This document shows, piece by piece, positions 56,258-64,000 of a stretch of DNA of 64,000 bases. The notes beneath the pieces were generated by a model that did not search any database, had not been told where the DNA came from, and saw only the letters and a list, made by a program, of their open reading frames with translations. Positions within the stretch are counted from its first letter, which is position 1; the number at the start of each line of letters is the position of its first letter. This DNA comes from Pseudoduganella ginsengisoli (GTDB lineage: Bacteria > Pseudomonadota > Gammaproteobacteria > Burkholderiales > Burkholderiaceae_D). The stretch is from the NCBI RefSeq assembly GCF_009720865.1, contig NZ_WNLA01000008.1:1-64000 (forward strand), given 5' to 3'. A program made the translations under genes and the position numbers.

Positions 56258-57376
56258 TCAGGCAGCCAGGATTTTACCGTTACGGACGAATGGCAGCTTC
56301 ACGACCGTGGCGGCCAGCTTCTTGTCGCGGATTTCCACATGCACGGTGTCGCCTACGTTCACGCCCATCGGCACGCGCGCCAGGGCGATGGCTTGCTGCA
56401 TCGTTGGGCTGAACGTGCCGGACGTGATTTCACCGGTGTCGCCATTGGCGGCGATGACTTTCTGGTGGGCGCGCAGCACGCCGCCTTTTTCACGCAGGAT
56501 CAGGCCGACGAATTGCGCGTTCTGGCCTTTCGCCTGCAGTGCAGACTTGCCGACGAAGTCGCGTTCCGACACCAGGTCGATGGTCCATGCCAGGCCGGCG
56601 TCCAGCGGGTTCACGGATTCGTCCATGTCCTGGCCGTACAGGTTCATGCCGGCTTCCAGGCGCAGCGTGTCGCGCGCACCCAGGCCGGCCGGCTTGACGC
56701 CGGCGGCAATCAGGGCATTCCACAGCGCTTCGGCCTTGTCGGCGGCCACGCCGATTTCAAAACCGTCTTCGCCGGTGTAGCCGGTGCGCGCCACCATGGC
56801 TTCGCCGAACGGGGTGTCTGGTACGAAGGCCACATTGAATGGCTTCATTTCGCCGGTCGCAGCTTGCGAGCCAGGGATCACTTGCCACACCTTGGCGCGG
56901 GCGTTCGGGCCTTGCACGGCGATCAGCGCCATTGCGTTATCACCGTCGCGGCGCTGGGTAATGGTGAGGTTGGCGCCGGTCTTGTCGTTGTGGGCTTTCA
57001 TCCATGCCACGTCTTTTTCAGCGGTGCCGGCGTTGACCACCAGGCGGAACCACTCTTCGTTGATGAAGTAGACGATCAAGTCATCGATGACGGTGCCTTC
57101 AGGATTGAGCATGCACGAGTACAGGGCCTTGCCCGGTACTTGCAGCTTGTCGACGTTGTTGGCCAGCAGGCCGCGCAGGAAGCCGCGCACGTTGGCGCCT
57201 TTGATGTCGACCACGCACATGTGGGCCACGTCGAACATGCCGACGTCGGTGCGCACTGCGTGGTGTTCTTCGATTTGCGAACCGTAATTGACCGGCATGT
57301 CCCAGCCGCCGAAATCGACCATGCGGGCGTTCAGTGCGCGGTGGGCATTATTGAGGGGAGTCGACTTCAGGGTCAT
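56258..57376 (-). CDS. gcvT: Aminomethyltransferase, T protein
   Basis: Tetrahydrofolate-dependent T protein of the glycine cleavage system. ATG 57376 ([15 protein letters not shown]) gives 372 residues; the in-frame upstream ATG at 57394 is inferior. The [20 protein letters not shown] and VGMFDVAHM motifs are present. It is the first gene after the tandem glycine riboswitch. Confidence 0.96.
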   Translation of the reverse strand: MTLKSTPLNNAHRALNARMVDFGGWDMPVNYGSQIEEHHAVRTDVGMFDVAHMCVVDIKGANVRGFLRGLLANNVDKLQVPGKALYSCMLNPEGTVIDDLIVYFINEEWFRLVVNAGTAEKDVAWMKAHNDKTGANLTITQRRDGDNAMALIAVQGPNARAKVWQVIPGSQAATGEMKPFNVAFVPDTPFGEAMVARTGYTGEDGFEIGVAADKAEALWNALIAAGVKPAGLGARDTLRLEAGMNLYGQDMDESVNPLDAGLAWTIDLVSERDFVGKSALQAKGQNAQFVGLILREKGGVLRAHQKVIAANGDTGEITSGTFSPTMQQAIALARVPMGVNVGDTVHVEIRDKKLAATVVKLPFVRNGKILAA

Positions 57377-57430
57377 GTTGGGTCCAGTGATCAAAAGGGT
57401 CTATAAGGCACGGCAGCGCCGTACTTCGAA

Positions 57431-57630
57431 CCCCTCTGTCCTTGGTACCTGAGAGATAGCAAACGGATAGGTTTGCACGCCCCTTCGGTGGGCTGTATCG
57501 AACGAACAGCCGCTCTCCAGAGTTTAACCAGCTGCGCTGCGCGCCGCTGGCCCCTGACCGGTCCTTTTGCCTGAGAGTTTTTGGGTAGTGCCCCTTCGGC
57601 GGCAGCGGGTCGCTGCGCTCTCCCGATCAA
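57431..57630 (-). promoter_or_regulatory. Tandem glycine riboswitch
   Basis: On the minus strand two aptamers follow one another. Aptamer 1 (about 57555-57630) has GGGAGAG, CCGAAGGGGCA and CTCTCAGGCAAAAGGAC; aptamer 2 (about 57431-57524) has CTGGAGAG, CCGAAGGGGCG and TCTCTCAGGTACCAAGGACAG without interruption. These are the conserved cores of class glycine riboswitches and a short linker joins them. It lies in the leader of gcvTHP. Positive control of a glycine-degrading operon is the expected role. Confidence 0.93.
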
Positions 57631-57638
57631 GACTGTGG

Positions 57639-57667
57639 ACTATATGCCAGAAGGGCAGGGATGTCAA
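57639..57667 (-). promoter_or_regulatory. Sigma70 promoter of the gcvTHP operon
   Basis: On the minus strand TTGACA (consensus -35, 57662-57667) and TATAGT (-10, 57639-57644) are separated by exactly 17 bases. It lies nine bases before the first riboswitch aptamer. This is close to a perfect promoter, which fits control after initiation by the riboswitch. Confidence 0.85.
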
Positions 57668-57698
57668 TCTTGCAGCCTGAAGCGGGTGGCGAGCCACT

Positions 57699-57734
57699 GG
57701 CGCCGTCCATGCCAGGCCAGGCATGGACGGCGCC
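57699..57734. terminator. Very stable hairpin downstream of the BACON lipoprotein gene
   Basis: A perfect 15-base stem (GGCGCCGTCCATGCC and its complement) with a six-base loop lies eight bases after the lipoprotein stop. No T-tract follows. It should stop or stabilise the leftward transcript just upstream of the gcv promoter. Confidence 0.7.
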
Positions 57735-57742
57735 CCCGGCAT

Positions 57743-60403
57743 TTAAGGTTTTGCCGGTAATACAATGCGGCGCATCATCACGCGGCTGCCGTTCAGCACA
57801 GGCGGGATGGGCGCGACGACCAGCTTGGTATCGCCGACAAAGAACAGCGTCTTGCCATCCGGGCTGATCGTGCCCAGCGCGCGCGTGTTGCATTCATAGC
57901 GGTCGTCGTTGCAGGTCGGGTAGTCCGCCAGGTCGAAGTACCCCAGCAGCGGCAAGTTCGTCGTGGTGATCATGCGGGTGCTGCTATCGAGCACGTAGAC
58001 CCGTGGTTTGGTCGCTGTCCCGCTATAGCGGCTAGGGTAGGCCATGATGTACGCGCGGGAGCCGTCCGGAGACAAGACCGGCGTGCGGCCGTAATAGCCG
58101 TCTTCGGGAAGGCTGATCTTGCCGATGATGTTGAAATCACGGTCCCATACGGTATAAGTGCCCTCGACGAAGCGCTCGCCACGCAAGCTTTGCGCCGCTT
58201 CATACCAGAAGGACAATCCGACAGAGCTCGGCTTGGCGACGGTATCGTTGCTGTCAAGCGTCACCATCGGCGGCGCCGGCGTATAGCTGGCCGATTGCAC
58301 GATATTGATGTGGGAACCGTCGCCGGATGCAATGGCCCAGCCAAAGGCATAACTGCCGCCAATGTTGCCAAATTTGCGCGTGACCAGGTCGAAGTACGGC
58401 ATGCTGCCAGAACCGCCTTCCACCCCGGAATAGCCGTTAAACAGTGCTTTGCCATCATTGCGCATGACAAGGTTCGGCAGGGAATTGAGTTCATAACCGT
58501 CGATATAGCCAGCCTTGTAGCTGCCTTGCTGCGTCAGCGTGTCGGGATCGAACAGCACCACTTGGCCGCTGGCGGCCGTCACCAGCAGCGTCTTGCCATC
58601 CGGCGAGAGCGCCACGCCTTCGGCGCGCGGCACCGATGCGCTGCTGGCGTCCCAGTTCGCGCCCGACTTTTTGAAGCGCATCACCGCGCCCAGCGTTTTA
58701 TTGGCGGTATAGACAGCCTGGCGTTCCGCATCGAATACGATGCCGCCCTTCGCGCCTTGCGTGGTGGCGGCCGCATAAACCTGTGCGGGCTGCGCCACCA
58801 CTTTCAAAGTGACTGAGCCGGAATCGCTGCCGAGGCTGTTCGTCAGTGAAATGGTGGTATTGCCCTGTTGCTGCGCGGGCATCGCGAGTTCCAGCTGTGT
58901 ATCGTTGACGCGGGTAATCCGGGTCGCGGTCACGCCGCTGAACCGCAGCGCCTGCGCCGCATCCGCGATACTGTCGAAGCCGCGTCCGCGCACAATGTAC
59001 GTGCCGGTTTCGCCTGGCAAGCGGGTGTACGGGCTAATGAAGTGCAGCTGCGGTACGCGCTTGTTGAGGGTGACGGCGAATTTCGTGGGGAATACTTTGC
59101 CGCTGACCAGGCTGATGGTTAATTCCGCCGTGTGCGAAGCAAAGTTCTCCAGTTGCGCCAGGGCGGCAGCATCAATGGTCAAGTCCACCTGGTTGGTGCG
59201 GGTCGCCCCCGTCGTGCGCGACAGTTTCAGCCAGCTGGCGCTGCTGGAAACCGTCCAGTCCTGGACTGGCAAGTTGGGAATATCAATGCTCAGCTTGCCT
59301 CCAAGTTGTGCCGCCGCCGTCGATCCATCGGCGGTGATGGTCGATGGCCCGGCAATCGCCCAGTTCGCTCCGAGGACATTAATACTGACGGGCACGGATA
59401 TTGGCGAAACATCTTGCCCGGCGGACAAGAGCAAGTCTGCTTGATAATTGCCGGCAGCCAGGGTTGCAGCGGAGGCGCTCAGCGTCAGCTTGCCATTGGC
59501 AGCCGGCGCCACGGACAGCCAGCCGCTGGCGTTGCCACGGTATTGAATGCTGGTGGCCAGCGCTTTGCCCCAGGCTGGCACCGCGACGGTCAATGACTGG
59601 CTGTCGCTGTTCATGCCGGCAGTGGCCGTAAAGTCGACCGACTTGCGGTCCGGCGTAATGCTGGTAATGGTCGAACCATCTGCTTTGACTTCATAGCTGA
59701 CCACCACGCCAGCGTTGCGGTTGCCCGACGCGACAGTAGCGAGGCCCTGGTAAATACCCGGCGCCTTGGCGTCGGCGGTGATGCTAAAGCCATTGCTGGT
59801 AACGTTCGAGATTTGCAGCCAGGATGTATTGCTGGTGGCGGCGAACGTGCTGACACCGGACGGCAGCTGCACCGCAATATTGGCGCTGGCGCGTGAACCC
59901 GCCATGGCGCTTAGCTGCACTGTTCCCGGTGTCACCTTCAATCCTTTGGCGATGGTCACGGTATAAGGAACCTCGGCCGGCGAACCCTTGATATGCTGCG
60001 TGCAGCGTTCGTCCGTGCAGGCAAACAGGCGAATGCTGCCTTTGTATTCGCCGGCAGCCAGTTGCGGCTTCGGATAAACCGTGAAGCGGACTTGTTCGCC
60101 AACGACTTGCACCAGGACTTCGGACAGCGCCGTGCCCAAATCCTGGCCGCCGGTATAAATGGTGGCAGGCGGCGTGCCGCCGCTGCCGGAGCCGGTGACA
60201 ACTTGCGACGCGATGGTCGAACCTTCATCGCCATTGAATTTCAGTTCGGTCCGGTCGATCGATACGGAAAAGCCGGGTGCGGGGTCCGGCGCCGACGGAG
60301 TGGAAGCGCCGCCACCGCCGCCTCCGCCGCAAGCGGTCAGGATTGCCGCCAATGCGACGCTTGCCGCCACTTTCCAGGACAGTAAATTACGGGAAATAGC
60401 CAT
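57743..60403 (-). CDS. Large lipoprotein with BACON-like, IPT and propeller domains
   Basis: The 886-residue product has a lipoprotein signal with lipobox LTAC (C25), then a Gly/Ser/Pro linker. It continues with several repeats in the style of BACON/Ig domains (SNTSWLQISNVTSNG, SSASWLKLSRTTGATR), an IPT/TIG-like segment (PQLHFISPYTRLPGETGTYI), and a C-terminal beta-propeller-like half (GVALSPDGKTLLVTAASG, PDGSRAYIMAYPS, ISPDGKTLFFVGDTK). It should be anchored outside the cytoplasm with adhesive or carbohydrate-related function. ATG 60403 is preferred to GTG 60418 on family grounds. It ends at a strong hairpin. Confidence 0.85.
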   Translation of the reverse strand: MAISRNLLSWKVAASVALAAILTACGGGGGGGASTPSAPDPAPGFSVSIDRTELKFNGDEGSTIASQVVTGSGSGGTPPATIYTGGQDLGTALSEVLVQVVGEQVRFTVYPKPQLAAGEYKGSIRLFACTDERCTQHIKGSPAEVPYTVTIAKGLKVTPGTVQLSAMAGSRASANIAVQLPSGVSTFAATSNTSWLQISNVTSNGFSITADAKAPGIYQGLATVASGNRNAGVVVSYEVKADGSTITSITPDRKSVDFTATAGMNSDSQSLTVAVPAWGKALATSIQYRGNASGWLSVAPAANGKLTLSASAATLAAGNYQADLLLSAGQDVSPISVPVSINVLGANWAIAGPSTITADGSTAAAQLGGKLSIDIPNLPVQDWTVSSSASWLKLSRTTGATRTNQVDLTIDAAALAQLENFASHTAELTISLVSGKVFPTKFAVTLNKRVPQLHFISPYTRLPGETGTYIVRGRGFDSIADAAQALRFSGVTATRITRVNDTQLELAMPAQQQGNTTISLTNSLGSDSGSVTLKVVAQPAQVYAAATTQGAKGGIVFDAERQAVYTANKTLGAVMRFKKSGANWDASSASVPRAEGVALSPDGKTLLVTAASGQVVLFDPDTLTQQGSYKAGYIDGYELNSLPNLVMRNDGKALFNGYSGVEGGSGSMPYFDLVTRKFGNIGGSYAFGWAIASGDGSHINIVQSASYTPAPPMVTLDSNDTVAKPSSVGLSFWYEAAQSLRGERFVEGTYTVWDRDFNIIGKISLPEDGYYGRTPVLSPDGSRAYIMAYPSRYSGTATKPRVYVLDSSTRMITTTNLPLLGYFDLADYPTCNDDRYECNTRALGTISPDGKTLFFVGDTKLVVAPIPPVLNGSRVMMRRIVLPAKP

Positions 60404-60572
60404 CAACTTTTTTGCCACTTATTTTGCGAATTAAAAGAAAAGCAAGGATTGTAGTGGAGAAATTGATAATTTCCTACAGGAATGATGGCCCGGCGCACGA
60501 ATGCCGTGTGCGTGCGCGGGCAGCGCGCACTCCTTTGCTAAAATTGTCGTAATTAAAACAACGAGGCCAACC

Positions 60573-61130
60573 ATGGACCAGCATGAAAAATTTGACGGGC
60601 ACGCGTGGTTCACGCTGTCCGGCGACGTCAACAGCGATATGGTGCACCGCATGTTTGATGCGGTTGCCGATATGACGGAAGACATGGTGACCGACGCGCA
60701 TGTGCTGCTGCAATCGAACGGCGGGTATGTCAGCGACGGCATCTGCCTGTATAACTACCTGAGCAAACTGCCGATCCGTTTTCATTTCTATAACGCGGGC
60801 GCAGTGGCGTCGATCGCCGTGATCGTATTCCTGGCGGGCCAGAAACGTTATGCCAGCAGTACGGCGCGCTTTATGGTGCACAAGTCGCACGCCAGTGCGC
60901 CATCGGGGGCGCGGCCGGAAGCGCTGCGGATCATCGTCGAAGGCTTGCAGGCGGACGATGCGCGCACAGAAGAAATCCTGCGCCGCCACGTGGAATTGTC
61001 GGAGGACCATTGGCAAGTCCATAACTATTCAGACTTGCACTTGACGGCCAAGCAGGCCGCCGACGTGAAAATGATCGATAAGGTAATGGATTTTGCGCCG
61101 CCCAAAGGGCGCCGCGTGACGAATATCTGA
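60573..61130 (+). CDS. ClpP-like serine protease, stand-alone
   Basis: The 185-residue product has the ClpP/crotonase fold signature: Ser80 in GAVASIAVIVF, His103 in ARFMVHKSHA and the Asp region HLTAKQAADVKMIDKVMDF. The serine is in VAS-IAV instead of the ClpP AASMG. This is a ClpP-like class of unknown substrates, with no Clp ATPase gene adjacent. ATG 60573 has an ACGAGG ribosome-binding site. A strong hairpin follows. Confidence 0.82.
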   Translation: MDQHEKFDGHAWFTLSGDVNSDMVHRMFDAVADMTEDMVTDAHVLLQSNGGYVSDGICLYNYLSKLPIRFHFYNAGAVASIAVIVFLAGQKRYASSTARFMVHKSHASAPSGARPEALRIIVEGLQADDARTEEILRRHVELSEDHWQVHNYSDLHLTAKQAADVKMIDKVMDFAPPKGRRVTNI

Positions 61131-61136
61131 TCAACT

Positions 61137-61158
61137 GCGCCGCCTGCACAGGCGGCGC
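61137..61158. terminator. Hairpin terminator between convergent genes
   Basis: A perfect ten-base stem GCGCCGCCTG/CAGGCGGCGC with a two-base loop lies six bases after the ClpP-like stop and 13 before the small gene's end. No T-tract is present on either side. Confidence 0.7.
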
Positions 61159-61171
61159 GCCGCATTCCCGG

Positions 61172-61393
61172 TCAGTGTCCCCTTGCGCCGTTACGGTGCG
61201 TGCTGCGGGCGCTGACCCGGTTGGCCCTGCGGCTTTCCTCGGCTCGCGCATCGTCGCGGCGGGCGCCCTGGAATTCCTGGTGCCCCATCGATCCCGATCC
61301 TTTGGCTCCCGACTGCCTGCTGATGCCGCCACCTTGCTGTGGCGTTTCCTGGCTGCCCTGATAATCTTGTCTGGTTTTGACCTTGGATTGCAT
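61172..61393 (-). CDS. Small Gln/Arg/Gly-rich protein, unknown
   Basis: The 73-residue product is hydrophilic and low in complexity (KTRQDYQGSQETPQQGGGIS, GSGSMGHQEFQGARRDD), probably disordered. An AAGGGA lies seven bases before ATG 61393, a good sign of a real gene. Stress-type KGG-like proteins have similar composition, but I claim no family. An overlapping plus-strand frame has no ribosome-binding site. Confidence 0.55.
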   Translation of the reverse strand: MQSKVKTRQDYQGSQETPQQGGGISRQSGAKGSGSMGHQEFQGARRDDARAEESRRANRVSARSTHRNGARGH

Positions 61394-61528
61394 GATTTAA
61401 TCCCTTTAGGTTGAGACAGTCCGGCAAAAAAACTACCGTTTATTAACTTGCAGCTATTGCCATGCGGCAATAATGTGCAAGAATATGGGGGTGGCAATCC
61501 GCCGTTCCCACCAATTCAGGTTAGACCA

Positions 61529-64000
61529 TGCAATCAGATCAGACAAATCCTGCCGTGCCAAAAAAAGCGGTGACGCCGCGGCATGCGTTGCTGGAGAACC
61601 TGATCGACATCGTCCACCGGCACGTCGGCGAGCAATTTCTGGACTTTACGACGCGTGTTGCGGCCGAGTTGATCGATGGCGATCTGGGCGGCGATGCCAG
61701 CCAGGTGGCGGCCCGTATCCGCGCCGGCAATTTGCTGCGCAGCGGCCACTATGGCTACCTCAGCCTGTTCAAGAAAGAACTGGAAAAAGCGCTGCGCCAT
61801 GAAATTGCCGAGCTGGCGCCGGGGCAAAAGGCCAGGCCCAAGCCGGTCGCCCAGTCCCTGTCGCTGGTGTCCATGGAAGAAATGGATACCAAGGTGGCGC
61901 TGGGCACGATTGCCAAACCATTTGAAGTGCAATATTCCGATGCGCTGGCGACCTTGAACGTGCGGCTGGCATTCTTGCTGGACCGCGATATTTTGCGGGT
62001 CAACCAGAATCCGTTCCGGCCGGACGTGATCCTCGGCGCGCTGCAGCAGGCTTGGCTGGCGTTCACGCAGGAAGACGAGGTGGCGGAGTTGCTGCTGTCG
62101 CTGCTGAAGCCCGCGTTGTTCATGAATTTGACGTCGATGTTCGACGAATTGAACGACACCTTGCAGCGCAAGGCGGAGCAGCCGGGTTCCGTGGACAGCT
62201 ACAAGACCCGCAAGGCCGATTCGCATGACGCCAGCAGCGCCAGTCCCGCGCGGCAGCGCAAGCAGCAGGCAGAGCTGGCCAATCAGTTGCGCCAGTTCTT
62301 TGGCAATGCACAGGAGCCTGCGGCGGATCCATCGCTGTTGATTCCGGATTTGCCGGATATCGCCAATTTGAAGGCGGGTTCGTGGGCGCAAGGTCCCGCG
62401 CAGAATTTCCAGGGTGACGGCAACAATCAGGCTGCGCAGCGGGCCGCGCAGACGGCGTCCAAGCAGCCGCTGTTCAATTTCCTGTCGCAAGTGCAGCAGG
62501 GCGGGATGGCGGCCGGCGGCGCCGCGCCGGGCATGGGTCCCATGGCGCCTGTCATGGTGGCGGCGGGCGGCATGCCTGCGGGCGGTGTCCGTGCGTATAT
62601 GCCGGGCGGCTTTGCCATGCCTGCGGGCGGGGCGGGGCAGTTTGCCGGCCATGGCGTACAGGCGCATGCCTTGGCTGTTCAAGGTGGCGTGGCCGGTGCT
62701 GCGCAATTGGCTGGTGGTGGTATCGAAGGCGGCATGGCGGGCGGGTGGCAGCCGGCCGGCGCAGGATTCTCTGTGCCGGGCGTGGCGGCGGCAGGCTTCC
62801 CCGCGCCGGGCGGCGTGGCAGCGGCAGGCCCGGCGATGGGCGCTGTGGCAGGCACGGCTGTTGGGTTTATTCCCGGGGGTGTGGCCGCTGGCGGTTCCGG
62901 CTTGCTGGCGCTGCTGAGCGCGCAAAGTGCGGCCTGGGGTGCGATACCGGGCGCCGCATCCGCCGATGGTGCGCCTGGCGCCGCGCAGTTCGCCGGCTTG
63001 GCCGGGCTGGGCGCAGCGCCCAACGTGTTTTATCTGCCCAGCATCAAACAGCACGCGCCACAAGGCACGTTGACCCGCGCCGACGAAAGCACGATCGATT
63101 TGCTGTCGGCCGTGTTTGACACGGTCTTCCAGGACCAGAACATTTCCAAGGAAATCCGCGACTTGATGCGGTTCCTGCAAATTCCCGTCCTGAAGGCGGC
63201 GCTGGTCGATAAAGATTTCTTTTTCCAGGAAGCGCATCCGGCACGGCGTCTGATCGACCTGCTGTCGCGCATGGGATGGGAGCAGCGCAAGAGCCCGGAT
63301 GATCCGCTGTTCCAGGCCATGCAGCGCAGTATCGAGCGCGTGGGGCGCGACCATGACCACGAAAAAAGTGTGTTCACGGAAGCCGTCAATGAACTGGAAG
63401 CGTCGCTGAAAGCCGATGAAGCGGCCGAAGCCACGGCAATGGCGGCGCCGATTGCCGCCGCGCTGAAACAGGAAAAAATGGCGGAAGCTGCCAGGTCGGC
63501 AAAAAACGCCGTGGCGCTGCGGCTGGGCACGGGCGAAGTGGTGGCCGTGGTGGAAGCGTTTTTGGAGAACCGCTGGGTCAATGTGCTGACGCTGGCCTAC
63601 AGCGTGGAAGAGGAAAAGCCGGGCGCGGTCAAGCATGCCACGCAGACCATGGATGATTTGATCTGGAGCGTGAAGCCCAAGATTTCGGCGGAGGAGCGCA
63701 AGCAATTGATCGGCAAGTTGCCGGGCTTGCTGACGACGCTGAATAAATGGCTGGACATTATCAAGTGGCAGGATGCCGAGCGCCTGCAGTTCTTTGCCGA
63801 ATTGGCTGAATGCCACGCGTCGATTGTGCGTGCGCCGCTGGAAGTATCGCCGGAGCGGCAAGTCGAGCTGGCCATGGAGGCGGCAAAAAAAGCCGCCGAG
63901 CGCCGCCAGGAATTGGCTGCGCAGGCTGCCGCCAAGGCGCAAGCGGCGCCACCGCCTGCGCAAGATGATGACGCCGTGGTAGCAGCCGATAGCCTGGCGC
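61529..64000 (+). CDS. DUF1631-family protein (3' end beyond window)
   Basis: The open frame runs from ATG 61529 to the right edge with 824 codons and no stop. The N-terminal part (ALLENLIDIVHRHVGEQFLD, SDALATLNVRLAFLLDRDIL) and later segments (IRDLMRFLQIPVLKAALVDK, PARRLIDLLSRMGWEQ) match the DUF1631 proteins of Beta- and Gammaproteobacteria, of unknown function and sometimes misnamed thymidine phosphorylase. Residues about 326-498 are a Gly/Ala/Met/Pro-rich low-complexity insert. Charged helices near the right edge are probably coiled coil. Confidence 0.85.

Overview
The window reads as chromosomal DNA of a motile betaproteobacterium, most likely Burkholderiales, family Oxalobacteraceae (Massilia/Duganella/Janthinobacterium-like). 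The basis is the high GC content, the thrS-infC-rpmI-rplT-pheS-pheT-ihfA-merR block, a DUF1631 protein, the scoAB/bdhA set and the style of the proteins. No sequence search was possible, so the genus is an inference. I see no rRNA, CRISPR array, prophage or insertion sequence.

Layout. 1-12.1 kb is flagellar: fliF (cut by the left edge) and fliE leftward; a divergent fliM-like, fliN, fliP, fliQ, fliR, flhB, flhA operon rightward; then a phytase-like lipoprotein, a FliK-like protein and a short flagellin. The order resembles Flag-2 (lateral) loci rather than the usual primary locus. 12.3-20.9 kb is central metabolism: ETF-ubiquinone oxidoreductase, an SDR, a PAS-LuxR regulator, succinyl-CoA:3-ketoacid CoA transferase (scoAB), dctA, 3-hydroxybutyrate dehydrogenase, an alpha/beta hydrolase and RidA. 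21-26.6 kb holds relA, a chemoreceptor, a CDF metal exporter and an orphan periplasmic Cache protein. 26.7-27.1 kb carries three tandem tRNA-Val(GAC) genes behind a good promoter. 27.2-35.2 kb is the translation block, with an apparent AUA start in infC and several hairpin leaders.

35.3-45.6 kb holds regulators: a NarL-type regulator and CHASE3-like kinase, a Crp-type regulator overlapping the kinase tail antisense, a second chemoreceptor, a TctD/TctE-like two-component pair, prfC, a secreted cupin and a small membrane protein. 45.7-52.8 kb is the most unusual segment: a DP-EP-like protein, a 1094-residue winged-helix/STAND-ATPase/TM/TPR protein with a sharp internal composition change, and, divergently, a two-gene operon of a P47/TULIP-like protein and a repeat-rich protein of unknown family. 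A striking inverted repeat lies in the shared promoter region. 52.8-57.7 kb is gcvTHP behind a tandem glycine riboswitch and a near-consensus promoter. 57.7-64 kb holds a BACON/propeller lipoprotein, a ClpP-like protease, a small Gln/Arg/Gly-rich protein and a DUF1631 protein cut by the right edge.

A recurrent small inverted repeat (core CCCCGC-GCAG-GCGGGG and variants) occurs at pheS/pheT, after prfC and before gcvP. Where two starts were possible I chose by ribosome-binding site and family length, and say so in each entry.
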